Assembly (NCBI GenBank): GCA_019112825.1
Contig: DXIP01000018.1
Location: forward strand, 62,001 to 126,000
Origin: Alistipes excrementigallinarum
GTDB taxonomy: Bacteria > Bacteroidota > Bacteroidia > Bacteroidales > Rikenellaceae
Length of the DNA: 64,000 nt
Direction: 5' to 3'
The notes beneath the pieces are model-generated. The model saw nothing but the letters and a program-made list of their open reading frames with translations, was not told the DNA's origin and did no database searches. Both the position numbers and the translations under genes were made by a program. This document shows, one piece after another, positions 7,877-17,269 of this stretch. The stretch's first letter is position 1; the number at the start of each line of letters is the position of its first letter.

Positions 7877-8433
7877 AGTTCATGCGTATCCAACCACGCG
7901 CGGAGTTTCCGCGCCAGAAGCGCCCGGGCCCGGGCCAGCTGCGACGAGGAGCTCTTCTCGTTGATGCCCAGCATGGCGGCAATCTCGCGGTGCGGGTATC
8001 CCTCGATGCAGAAGAGGTTGAAGACCGTCCGGTAGCCGTCGGGAAGCTCGCCGACAAGGCGCAGCAGCACCTCGCACGGGATGCGGGCCACCTCGTCGTC
8101 TGAGGGCTCCGCGGCCGCGGGCAGCGCACGGCTCTCCTCGAGCCGTACCTCGCCCAGACGGCGTTCGCGCCGCAGATGCTCGAGCGCCGTATTGACCGCA
8201 ATGCGCTCCATCCATGCCCGCAGCGACCCCTCGCCCCGGTAGCGGAAGCGGCCGATGGCGCCGAAAATCTTCAGAAAGGCGTCGTGGAGCACATCCTCGG
8301 CCGTCGCGCGGTCGCCCACATAACGCTGACAGAGCCCCAGCAGCAGAGCGGCGTAACGGTCGTACAGCTCCCTGCGGGCCGCATTGTCTCCCCTGCCGCA
8401 CCCTTCGGCCAATATCTGCTCCCCGGTCTTCAT
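7873..8433 (-). CDS. ECF-type RNA polymerase sigma factor
   Basis: A 186-residue sigma-70 family factor of the extracytoplasmic function group. Region 2 is visible as YDRYAALLLGLCQRYVGDRA with DVLHDAFLKIF. Region 4 is visible as LPDGYRTVFNLFCIEGYPHR with a helix-turn-helix (EIAAMLGINEKSSSSQLARA). The ATG at 8433 gives a normal N-terminus (MKTGEQILAEGC). The downstream gene overlaps by four bases and has an anti-sigma-like head, so the two probably form a sigma/anti-sigma pair. A TATTTTTG box lies about 33 bases upstream of the start, so basal transcription may use the housekeeping sigma factor. Confidence 0.93.
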   Translation of the reverse strand: MKTGEQILAEGCGRGDNAARRELYDRYAALLLGLCQRYVGDRATAEDVLHDAFLKIFGAIGRFRYRGEGSLRAWMERIAVNTALEHLRRERRLGEVRLEESRALPAAAEPSDDEVARIPCEVLLRLVGELPDGYRTVFNLFCIEGYPHREIAAMLGINEKSSSSQLARARALLARKLRAWLDTHEL

Positions 8434-8465
8434 TCCTTTTTCCAATGGAATAAACGCTTCGGAGG

Positions 8466-8473
8466 CAAAAATA
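8466..8473 (-). promoter_or_regulatory. -7 element for the ECF sigma operon
   Basis: TATTTTTG on the minus strand, a full match to TAnnTTTG, 33 bases upstream of the sigma factor ATG. Confidence 0.7.
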
Positions 8474-8496
8474 CTGCGCGGTCCCGAAAAAATTCC

Positions 8497-8504
8497 TATT
8501 TTCG
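8497..8504 (+). promoter_or_regulatory. Possible -7 element for the NigD-like gene
   Basis: TATTTTCG differs from TAnnTTTG at one position and lies 64 bases before the ATG at 8569, back to back with the sigma-factor promoter. An ECF-dependent promoter is equally possible. Confidence 0.35.
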
Positions 8505-8568
8505 TACATCCGACATGCAGTATTCCGCCCCCAGTCCCGTTATAGGGGTGAAAAAACAATTGAAAGAC

Positions 8569-9258
8569 ATGAAACGATTCGCACTTCTGCTCGTCGCCAC
8601 CCTGACGCTGACGCTTCAGGGCTGCAACGACTCGGACGGCGACTATGCACGCTACTGGGCCGTGGCCACCGTCCATCCGCTCGGCGAGAACAACTACTAC
8701 TTCACCACCGACAGCAACCGGAGCATCTACGCCGGCGACAAGAGCCGCATCATCGCCTACGAGCCCGTCGAGGGGCAGCGCGCCTTCATCTGGTTCAACT
8801 ACCTGCCCGTAGCGTTCGAGGGCTACGACTACAACGTGGAGCTCTACAAAATCGAGAACATCCTGACCAAGGAGGTCGAGACCGTAACGACCCCCACCGA
8901 CCTGGCCCTCATGGGCGATGACCCGATTCAGCTGGTCGGCTGGCAGCTCGGAGGCGGATACCTGACCCTCCAGTTCGCCTTCCGCTCGCAGGGATTCACG
9001 ACCCACGTGGTCCATCTGGTCAACAACGAGGCCACGACGGGCGAAGAGGCGCCCGAGGGGTATGTCGGGCTGGAGTTCCGCCACAACGCCCGCAAGGACC
9101 TCGACGGCCACTACGGATACGGGTACGCCTCGTTCCGGCTCGGCGACTTCGACCCGCAGACGACCGGCCGGAAGGGCATCTACCTGCGTACCCGCACCCC
9201 CGAAGGCGACGTGAAGTACATCAGCATCGAGCCCGAAACGACCGGAACGGGACGATAA
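8569..9258 (+). CDS. NigD-like lipoprotein
   Basis: A 229-residue lipoprotein of the Bacteroidales NigD-like family. The signal peptide is MKRFALLLVATLTLTLQGC, with Cys at residue 19 as the lipidation site. The family's first half is an OB-like fold (YWAVATVHPLGENNYYFTTD) and the second half is a beta-sandwich (GYVGLEFRHN ... YASFRLGDF). I start at 8569 because the lipoprotein signal begins there; upstream codons in frame encode unlikely sequence. NigD proteins are known as a family, but their biochemical role is not settled. It is divergent from the ECF sigma operon with about 135 bases between starts, so it is a plausible member of that regulon (inference). Confidence 0.85.
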   Translation: MKRFALLLVATLTLTLQGCNDSDGDYARYWAVATVHPLGENNYYFTTDSNRSIYAGDKSRIIAYEPVEGQRAFIWFNYLPVAFEGYDYNVELYKIENILTKEVETVTTPTDLALMGDDPIQLVGWQLGGGYLTLQFAFRSQGFTTHVVHLVNNEATTGEEAPEGYVGLEFRHNARKDLDGHYGYGYASFRLGDFDPQTTGRKGIYLRTRTPEGDVKYISIEPETTGTGR

Positions 9259-9300
9259 CCGCCCTGACAGGGACCTCTTCGGAGAGGCAGCGCACCATCC

Positions 9301-9345
9301 CGGGCGCGAAGTTCGGCCGCAGCCGTGCTCCGCGCCCGCTTTTTT
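9301..9345 (+). terminator. Terminator of the NigD-like gene
   Basis: CGGGCGCG pairs with CGCGCCCG around a 22-base loop that holds its own small CGGC/GCCG hairpin. TTTTTT follows within two bases. Confidence 0.75.
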
Positions 9346-9459
9346 ATCCGCACCCGTTATCCGCACCTTATCCCCACCGGCAGTGCGGACAAGCCTTCAG
9401 ACGAAGCCCCCCCCGCGCGAAAACTTTGCCCGGTGTTTGCCTTTGCGCGCACCTTTTCG

Positions 9460-9467
9460 TATCTTTG
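9460..9467 (+). promoter_or_regulatory. -7 element directly before the ruvB start codon
   Basis: TATCTTTG, a full consensus match, ends four bases before the ruvB ATG. Bacteroidota transcripts normally begin a few bases after this box, so the ruvB mRNA should have almost no 5' leader. Confidence 0.8.
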
Positions 9468-9471
9468 CGAC

Positions 9472-10479
9472 ATGTCTATCGTACGCAATACCGAAAGCGA
9501 CCTCGAATTCGAGAACAAGATACGCCCCCAGGAGCTGGGCGCCTTCTCGGGTCAGGACAAAATCGTCGAGAACCTGCGCATCTTCATCAAGGCGGCGCTC
9601 ATGCGGGGTGACTCGCTCGACCACGTGCTGCTGCACGGCCCTCCGGGTCTGGGCAAGACGACGCTGGCCAACATCATCGCCAACGAGATGGGGGCGCAGC
9701 TGCGCGTCACGTCGGGCCCCGTGCTCGACAAGCCGGGCGACCTGGCCGGGCTGCTCACGAGCCTCAACCCGGGCGACGTGCTCTTCATCGACGAGATTCA
9801 CCGCCTGAGCCCCATTGTCGAGGAGTACCTCTACTCGGCGATGGAGGACTACAAAATCGACATCGTGCTCGACAAGGGACCCTCGGCACGCTCCATCCAG
9901 ATTGAGCTGGCCCCCTTCACGCTCATCGGCGCCACGACGCGCAGCGGACTGCTGACCTCGCCCCTCAGGGCGCGCTTCGGCATCCAGTGCCACCTGGAGT
10001 ATTACGACGCTCCGGTGCTGGCCGGCATCGTGAAACGCTCGGCGCGCATCCTCGACGTGGCCATCGACGACGAGGCCGCCAACGAGGTGGCGTTGCGTTC
10101 GCGCGGCACGCCGCGCATCGCCAATGCGCTGCTGCGCCGCGTCCGCGACTTCGCCATGGTCAAGGGCGAGGGACACATCGACCTCCCCATTACGCGGTTC
10201 GCCCTCTCGGCGCTGAACATCGACTCGCGCGGGCTGGACCAGATGGACAACCGCATCCTGGGGACCATCATCGAGAAGTTCAACGGCGGTCCGGTCGGGC
10301 TGAACACCATCGCCACGGCCGTCGGCGAGGAGGCCGGCACGGTCGAGGAGGTCTACGAACCCTTCCTCATCAAGGAGGGCTTCCTCAAGCGCACGCCCCG
10401 CGGACGCGAAGCCACGGCGCTGGCCTACGAACACCTCGGCATCGCCTCTTCGCACGGAGGTGACGCCTCGCTCTTCTGA
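9472..10479 (+). CDS. ruvB: Holliday junction branch-migration helicase RuvB
   Basis: RuvB is the hexameric AAA+ motor that drives branch migration of Holliday junctions with RuvA. The 335-residue protein has Walker A at residues 56-63 (GPPGLGKT), Walker B/DEIH (LFIDEIHRLSP), sensor region ATTRSGLL and the arginine-finger segment APLRARFG-like (SPLRARFGIQ). A C-terminal winged helix (EEVYEPFLIKEGFLKRTPRG) completes it. The start at ATG 9472 matches the family N-terminus; open codons upstream run through the promoter and are not coding. Single-gene unit with its own promoter and a downstream hairpin; ruvA and ruvC are not in the window. Confidence 0.97.
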   Translation: MSIVRNTESDLEFENKIRPQELGAFSGQDKIVENLRIFIKAALMRGDSLDHVLLHGPPGLGKTTLANIIANEMGAQLRVTSGPVLDKPGDLAGLLTSLNPGDVLFIDEIHRLSPIVEEYLYSAMEDYKIDIVLDKGPSARSIQIELAPFTLIGATTRSGLLTSPLRARFGIQCHLEYYDAPVLAGIVKRSARILDVAIDDEAANEVALRSRGTPRIANALLRRVRDFAMVKGEGHIDLPITRFALSALNIDSRGLDQMDNRILGTIIEKFNGGPVGLNTIATAVGEEAGTVEEVYEPFLIKEGFLKRTPRGREATALAYEHLGIASSHGGDASLF

Positions 10480-10575
10480 GCGGCGCACGCGGGGACATCG
10501 CCTACCGAAGAGTCACGCAATGCAGCGCAAAGCTCCCGGCGGAACGCCCCCACGACGTTGTCCGCCGCATCTTAT

Positions 10576-10629
10576 GACCCGGAAAACCCGCCCGGCCCGC
10601 CGAAGGCCGCAAGGGATTCCGGGTCTTTT
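10576..10629 (+). terminator. Terminator of ruvB
   Basis: GACCCGGAA pairs perfectly with TTCCGGGTC across a 32-base loop and is followed by TTTT. It lies about 100 bases beyond the ruvB stop. Confidence 0.7.
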
Positions 10630-10759
10630 CCTAATTTATGGAGGGATGTCCGGCCGCGGCTGCGGCGCTTTCCCGCAACGACACGGAGCGCACAATAAAT
10701 TCGGCTCCGGCACGTTATGTAATATTCAATAAATATAATTTCAAAAAACGCACACTACG

Positions 10760-12040
10760 ATGAATGCAAAAGATACGACCCTCGACGCCGAGGCTCTGAG
10801 CTACCACAGCGAACCCAGACCCGGCAAAATCGGCATCGTGCCGACCAAGCCCCACACCACGCAGCACGACCTGGCGCTGGCCTACTCGCCCGGCGTAGCG
10901 GCCCCGAGCCGCGCCATCGCCGCCTCGCCCGACGACATCTACCGCTATACGGGCCGGGGCAACCTGGTGGCCGTCATCTCCAACGGAACGGCCGTTCTGG
11001 GGCTGGGCAACATCGGAGCGGCGGCCGCAAAGCCCGTCATGGAGGGCAAGGCGATGCTCTTCAAGACCTTCGCGGGGCTCGACGCCTTCGACATCGAGGT
11101 CGACACGACCGACCCCGACGACTTCGTCCGCACGGTACGGAACATCGCCACCACCTTCGGAGGCATCAACCTCGAGGACATCAAGGCTCCGGAGTGCTTC
11201 GAAATCGAGGCCCGGCTGCGCCGCGAACTCGACATCCCCGTCATGCACGACGACCAGCACGGCACGGCCATCATCGCCGCCGCCGCGCTGATGAACGCCG
11301 CCCGCATCGCCGGCAAGCAGACGACGGCGCTGCGCGTGGTCATCAACGGTGCCGGTGCGGCGGCCATCGCCTCGGCGCGGCTCTTCCTCAAGCTGGGCAT
11401 TCCGGCCCAGAACCTCATCCTCTGCGACAGCAAGGGTGTAGTCTCGACCTACCGCACGGACCTCAACCCCATGAAGCGCGAGTTCGCCACCTCGCGGCGC
11501 ATCACCACGCTGGCCGAGGCGCTGCTCGACGCCGACGTCTTCATGGGCGTCTCGGCTCCGGGCGTGCTAACCTCAGCCATGCTCCGCACAATGGCCCAGA
11601 ACCCGATTGTGCTGGCGCTGGCCAACCCCGTACCCGAAATTTCCTACGAGGAGGCGCTCGCCTCGCGTCCCGACATCATCTTCGCCACGGGGCGCTCGGA
11701 CTACCCCAACCAGGTGAACAACGTGCTGGGATTCCCCTACATCTTCCGGGCGGCGCTCGACGTGCGCGCCTCGGAAATCAACGACGAGATGAAGCTCGCC
11801 GCCTCCCGCGCACTGGCCGAACTGGCCCGCGAGGAGGTCCCCGAACAGGTTCTGAAGGCCTACGACATCGACCATCTTGAATTCGGCCGCGGATACTTCA
11901 TCCCCAAGCCGCTCGACCCGCGGCTGCTCGTCCGCGTCTCGACGGCCGTGGCCCGCGCCGCCATGGAGTCGGGTGTGGCCCGGAAGCCCGTCACCGACTG
12001 GAAGGCCTACGAACGCGAGCTGGCCGACCTGCTCCGGTAG
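10760..12040 (+). CDS. Malic enzyme, single-domain (no phosphotransacetylase half)
   Basis: A 426-residue NAD(P)-dependent malic enzyme that oxidatively decarboxylates malate to pyruvate. Motifs include LAYSPGVAAPSRAI, SNGTAVLGLGNIGAAAAKPV, EDIKAPECFEIE, the catalytic-loop PVMHDDQHGTAIIAAAALMN, the dinucleotide-binding VVINGAGAAAIASA and FATGRSDYPNQVNNVLGFP. Many Bacteroidota and proteobacterial MaeB enzymes are about 760 residues with a C-terminal phosphotransacetylase-like domain. This one ends soon after the malic domain, with a normal stop and no matching sequence beyond, so it is a natural short form. Cofactor preference cannot be read with confidence. Monocistronic; no clear -7 box seen. 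Confidence 0.93.
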   Translation: MNAKDTTLDAEALSYHSEPRPGKIGIVPTKPHTTQHDLALAYSPGVAAPSRAIAASPDDIYRYTGRGNLVAVISNGTAVLGLGNIGAAAAKPVMEGKAMLFKTFAGLDAFDIEVDTTDPDDFVRTVRNIATTFGGINLEDIKAPECFEIEARLRRELDIPVMHDDQHGTAIIAAAALMNAARIAGKQTTALRVVINGAGAAAIASARLFLKLGIPAQNLILCDSKGVVSTYRTDLNPMKREFATSRRITTLAEALLDADVFMGVSAPGVLTSAMLRTMAQNPIVLALANPVPEISYEEALASRPDIIFATGRSDYPNQVNNVLGFPYIFRAALDVRASEINDEMKLAASRALAELAREEVPEQVLKAYDIDHLEFGRGYFIPKPLDPRLLVRVSTAVARAAMESGVARKPVTDWKAYERELADLLR

Positions 12041-12060
12041 TGTCGGAGCGGATGAAAAGC

Positions 12061-12098
12061 CGAGGGGCGCTGCCGCACGCGTGCGGCAGCGCCCCTCG
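12061..12098. terminator. 38-base perfect palindrome after the malic enzyme gene
   Basis: Every base from 12061 pairs symmetrically to 12098 with no unpaired loop in DNA form (arms read CGAGGGGCGCTGCCGCACG outward from the centre). It lies 20 bases past the stop. No T tract follows on the plus strand, so it may be a Rho-assisted or mRNA-protecting stem rather than a classic intrinsic terminator. Confidence 0.6.
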
Positions 12099-12176
12099 TG
12101 TCGTACAGGAGGCCGGAGCCATAGGCTAATCCTGTAAAAAAGAGGCACCGCAGCCCGAAAAACCGGCACATTTTGT

Positions 12177-12184
12177 TATCTTTG
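12177..12184 (+). promoter_or_regulatory. -7 element for the DUF3108-like gene
   Basis: TATCTTTG, a full consensus match, 37 bases before the ATG at 12222. Confidence 0.75.
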
Positions 12185-12221
12185 TTTTTCAAACGACACA
12201 ATACCCGAAAAACACCTCCGC

Positions 12222-12953
12222 ATGAAACGACTGCTGCTTCTTACGGCCGCGCTGCTCTTCGCCGCCGCGGCTTCGGCCCAACCGCTCTGCTGCACCGAGG
12301 CCGGAACGGAACTCACCTATGCCCAATACGACGCCTCAGGCACACGCACGGGCCAGACACGCACGCTCGCCCTCTCCTGTGAAGAGACCGACGAGGGGCT
12401 GAAGGTCTACACCACCGAAGAGGAGCTCGACCCTTCGGGCACACCTTCCGGCAATGCCCTCAGCACATCGACGCTCGTCCGGCAGAACGACATGGTGCTG
12501 CAACTGGACGAGATGCTGCGGGGAATCGACCCCTCGATGCTGCAGGGAATGACCCTCGGCATGGGCGGCGACGCCTACAGCATTCCCTTCGCCATGACGC
12601 CGGGCGAGGAGCTCCCCGACATACGGCTCGAACTGAAGGTGAGCAAGGAGGAGCAGTCACTCTCCTTCCGCATCAACATCACCGACCGCAAGGTGCTCGC
12701 CCGCGAGGAGCTGGAGACCCCCGCCGGGCGCTTCTCCTGCTTCAAACTGCAGGAAAAATTCAGCTTCCGCTTCCTCTTCTTCAGCTTTGCGTCCCGGCGC
12801 GTAGCCTGGTACGCACCCGGCATCGGTGTCGTCCGCGAGGAGGAGCTGACGAAAAAGGGGAAGCTGGAGAGCAGCAGCGAGCTGATTGCCATCCGGCATG
12901 CCGACGCGGACGAAGAGCCGGCTGCGGGCGAAGCGACGGCGGGAGCGAAGTAG
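12222..12953 (+). CDS. Secreted DUF3108/TapB-like protein
   Basis: A 243-residue exported protein with signal peptide MKRLLLLTAALLFAAAASAQ, probably cleaved after ASA. The mature part is a beta-rich fold with GTELTYAQYDASGTRTGQ near the start and TPAGRFSCFKLQEKFSFRFL followed by ASRRVAWYAPGIGVVREE near residues 165-210. The latter resembles the DUF3108/TapB group of periplasmic proteins, whose role is unclear. A short acidic Ala-rich tail ends the protein. Own promoter upstream; the strong bidirectional terminator after it isolates it from aroB. The family assignment is by pattern only. Confidence 0.7.
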   Translation: MKRLLLLTAALLFAAAASAQPLCCTEAGTELTYAQYDASGTRTGQTRTLALSCEETDEGLKVYTTEEELDPSGTPSGNALSTSTLVRQNDMVLQLDEMLRGIDPSMLQGMTLGMGGDAYSIPFAMTPGEELPDIRLELKVSKEEQSLSFRINITDRKVLAREELETPAGRFSCFKLQEKFSFRFLFFSFASRRVAWYAPGIGVVREEELTKKGKLESSSELIAIRHADADEEPAAGEATAGAK

Positions 12954-13006
12954 GCAGCCTCAACGGGGGCCTCGTGAACGGGGCTCCGCAACAACATTTC
13001 GGATAG

Positions 13007-13050
13007 AAAGAGGTCCGGCCGGCATGCGTGCCGGCCGGACCTCTTTTCCA
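13007..13050. terminator. Bidirectional terminator between the DUF3108-like gene and aroB
   Basis: An 18-pair perfect stem (AAAGAGGTCCGGCCGGCA and its complement) with a four-base loop. TTTT follows on the plus strand and TTTCT on the minus strand. It serves two convergent genes. Confidence 0.9.
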
Positions 13051-13108
13051 TATTTCGCAATGCCCCCTTGCCGGCGCATCCATGCTTCGGAGCCCCGGCA
13101 GCCCTTCG

Positions 13109-14140
13109 CTACCGGGCATCCGTAAAGAGCGTCGCAAACTCCGCCGTCGGGATGTCGCGCACCACGCAGTCGCCGATACCGGCCGGAAGCACGATGTGGA
13201 GCGTCCCCTGCTCGTTCTTCTTGTCGTGTCCCGCCTCGCGGAGCAGCCGCTCCAGAGGAACGGGGGGCTGCAGGTCGAACCCCAGCCGTTCGAGCAGCCC
13301 CACGATGCGGTCGCACTGCGCCGCATCGAGCAGTCCGAGCCGCCGGGCGGCACCCGCCATGAGGGCGATTCCCACGGCCACCGCCTCACCGTGGTTCATG
13401 CGGTCCGAACACTTCTCGATGGCATGGGCCAGCGTATGGCCCAGATTGAGCTTGCGCCGCTCGCCCCGCTCCCGCTCGTCGCGTCCGACGATGTCGGCCT
13501 TGACCCGGATGGCGGCCGTAATGAGGTCGCGGAGCTGCTCCGGAGCCTCGCGCAGCGCCGCAAAGGAACTCCGCTCGAGCGCGGCGAAGAGGTCGCCGTC
13601 GGCAATGAGCGCCGCCTTGACCATCTCGGCCAGTCCGGCCCGGAACTCCCTGTCGGGCAGCGTGCACAGCATCGCGGGGTCGCAGACGACGAAGTCTGGC
13701 TGGGCGAAGCAGCCCGCCATGTTCTTGTATCCGGCCACGTTCACGCCGTTCTTGCCGCCGACGCTCGCGTCGACCTGGGCCAGCAGCGTGGTGGCCACGA
13801 AGCCGAAGCGCAGGCCGCGCATGTAGGTCGAGGCGACGAACCCCGCCACGTCGGTGACGATGCCGCCCCCGACCCCCAGGATGAAGGTCGAACGGTCGGC
13901 CCCCAGGTCGATGAGCCGCTCGTAGAGTTCGCCGACCGTGCGGAGCGTCTTCGAGGCCTCGCCCTGACCGACTAACAGCCGCTCGTAGGGGGCGAGCAGC
14001 GGCGCGAAGAGGCGCTCGACCGTGGCATCGGTCACCACCACCACGCGCCCCTCGGGCAGCGCTCCGGCAAGCAGGTCGCCGACGGGTCCCACGTAGACCC
14101 GGCTGCGTTCACGGATTTCAAAAGCTGGCTTCATGCGCAT
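13109..14140 (-). CDS. aroB: 3-dehydroquinate synthase
   Basis: AroB is the second enzyme of the shikimate pathway and converts DAHP to 3-dehydroquinate using NAD and a divalent metal. The 343-residue protein shows the NAD-binding/metal core GVGGGIVTDVAGFVASTYMR, the ATTLLAQVDASVGGKNGVN signature, the metal-ligand Glu in GLAEMVKAAL and HGEAVAVGIALM with the metal His. Length is slightly below the usual 350-360 but all core motifs are present. The ATG at 14140 is preceded by a full -7 box, and transcription is divergent from typA. No other aro gene lies nearby. Confidence 0.95.
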   Translation of the reverse strand: MRMKPAFEIRERSRVYVGPVGDLLAGALPEGRVVVVTDATVERLFAPLLAPYERLLVGQGEASKTLRTVGELYERLIDLGADRSTFILGVGGGIVTDVAGFVASTYMRGLRFGFVATTLLAQVDASVGGKNGVNVAGYKNMAGCFAQPDFVVCDPAMLCTLPDREFRAGLAEMVKAALIADGDLFAALERSSFAALREAPEQLRDLITAAIRVKADIVGRDERERGERRKLNLGHTLAHAIEKCSDRMNHGEAVAVGIALMAGAARRLGLLDAAQCDRIVGLLERLGFDLQPPVPLERLLREAGHDKKNEQGTLHIVLPAGIGDCVVRDIPTAEFATLFTDAR

Positions 14141-14161
14141 TCCCGTTTATCATCAATAAAA

Positions 14162-14169
14162 CAAAAGTA
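14162..14169 (-). promoter_or_regulatory. -7 element for aroB
   Basis: TACTTTTG on the minus strand, a full TAnnTTTG match, 21 bases upstream of the aroB ATG. Confidence 0.75.
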
Positions 14170-14191
14170 GCATATTTTACCGAGAAATTGC

Positions 14192-14199
14192 TACCTTTG
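14192..14199 (+). promoter_or_regulatory. -7 element for typA
   Basis: TACCTTTG, a full match, 19 bases before the typA ATG. Only 22 bases separate it from the divergent aroB -7 box, so the two promoters must overlap. Confidence 0.8.
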
Positions 14200-14218
14200 C
14201 AGCGTTAAATCCATAGCT

Positions 14219-16021
<1,803 letters not shown>

Positions 16022-16030
16022 GAACCGGCG

Positions 16031-16345
16031 ATGGACCACTTCACCCTTTCGCTCGTCGTCGGAGCCGTGGCCGGCGCGCTGACCGTCATTCCGATGTTCT
16101 ACCAGCGGGCGGCGGCACACGCAGCCATCGCGGCCTTTCTGGTCTGCCTCTTCGCTTCGGTGCTGACCTTCTACGCCAAGCTGCCCTACCTGCCCTGGTG
16201 GGCCGACGGAATGGCCATCATGCTCATGCTGCAGCTCCCGACGCTCTTCGCGCTGGCGGGCAAGGAGCGCAAGACGATTCCCCTGCTGCTCCTCAACGCC
16301 CTGCTGCTCGGATTTCTGGTCAGCGTGGCCGAGCGCTACCTGTGA
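16031..16345 (+). CDS. Small membrane protein of unknown function
   Basis: A 104-residue protein with about three hydrophobic helices (LSLVVGAVAGALTVIPMFY, AAIAAFLVCLFASVLTFYA, and a longer one near the C-terminus, LLLLNALLLGFLVSVAE). No family or catalytic motif is recognised. It starts nine bases after typA, on the same strand and before the shared terminator, so it is very probably the second gene of a typA operon. Its conservation beside typA in related genomes would be the best clue to its role. Confidence 0.7.
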   Translation: MDHFTLSLVVGAVAGALTVIPMFYQRAAAHAAIAAFLVCLFASVLTFYAKLPYLPWWADGMAIMLMLQLPTLFALAGKERKTIPLLLLNALLLGFLVSVAERYL

Positions 16346-16476
16346 GCGGCGTCAGAAAGGGCGGAGCGGAGGCAAAAGGGCTGCACGGAGGGCTGCCGAC
16401 CCGGCGATGGAGACGGGGGTCACACGAAAGCGTCCGGACCGACGGCAAAAGAGTCCAACATGCTAAAAACAAGAAA

Positions 16477-16502
16477 AAAAACGGGATTTCTCCCGTTTTT
16501 TT
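16477..16502 (+). terminator. Terminator of the typA operon
   Basis: AAAAACGGGA pairs with TCCCGTTTTT around TTTC, with a seven-base T run. The T run abuts the -7 box of the next gene, so terminator and promoter share sequence. Confidence 0.85.
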
Positions 16503-16504
16503 CG

Positions 16505-16512
16505 TATCTTTA
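16505..16512 (+). promoter_or_regulatory. -7 element for the DUF4377 lipoprotein gene
   Basis: TATCTTTA, one mismatch to TAnnTTTG, about 90 bases before the ATG and immediately after a terminator. Confidence 0.55.
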
Positions 16513-16601
16513 CGCAGTATGGGAATGGGCCCGGCGTTTAACGACAGAAGCACGTTAACGACAGACGCAAGGCCACGACTTCCCGAAAAACAACCGCGCC
16601 C

Positions 16602-17213
16602 ATGAAACGAATCCTGATACTCTGCTCCACGCTCATCGCACTCGCCTTCGCCTCGTGCGCCAGGGACGAGGAGCGCGTCGAGCTCTGGACCGTAGCCTCC
16701 GAGATGGGCATTGCCCACGGAGTCTTCAACCTCCAGCCGGCGCTGATGATTCGCACCGACGAGTCGGCCGCCTGGCGCCCGATGTTCGACAACATCGAGG
16801 GGTTCACCTACGAGCCGGGCTACGAGTACCGCATCCGCGTACGCATCAATCCCGTGGCCGAGCCGATGGCCGACGCTCCGTCGTCCAAATACGCACTGGT
16901 CGAGCTCTACGAAAAACGCCCTGCCTCCTCGAATATCCCGACGGAATACTATCCCGAATTCACGATGGAGGTGGGCCCCAGCTTTTCGCACGTCGACGGG
17001 GTGGACTATCTGAGCGTCCGCCTGCCCGACTACGGCGTAGTGACCGAGTGGCAGCCCTGGCCGTGGCCCATCGACGGCTTCGACTACGAGGAGGGGCATA
17101 TCTACCGGCTGCGCATCGGTACCTCGGTAACCCCGGCGCCGGAGGAGCCGGGCCGCTTCGTTGTAAAGTACACGATGCTCGAACTGCTCGACGTGACCGA
17201 CGCCCAGTTGTAA
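16602..17213 (+). CDS. DUF4377-type lipoprotein with two tandem repeats
   Basis: A 203-residue lipoprotein; the signal peptide ends in LAFASC, with Cys at about residue 18. The mature region carries two copies of a DUF4377-like unit. The first is around FTYEPGYEYRIRVRI ending KYALVELYEK. The second is around FDYEEGHIYRLRIGTSV ending KYTMLELLD. Proteins with this unit are often small cell-surface or outer-membrane lipoproteins; no activity is established. The sequence between the repeats (TMEVGPSFSHVDGVDYLSVR) may form a third strand set. Monocistronic, with its own promoter. Confidence 0.75.
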   Translation: MKRILILCSTLIALAFASCARDEERVELWTVASEMGIAHGVFNLQPALMIRTDESAAWRPMFDNIEGFTYEPGYEYRIRVRINPVAEPMADAPSSKYALVELYEKRPASSNIPTEYYPEFTMEVGPSFSHVDGVDYLSVRLPDYGVVTEWQPWPWPIDGFDYEEGHIYRLRIGTSVTPAPEEPGRFVVKYTMLELLDVTDAQL

Positions 17214-17269
17214 CGGATGTAATGCAGGCCCACGACGACCGACATGCCGCCGGAGAGAGGCTCCGGAGC

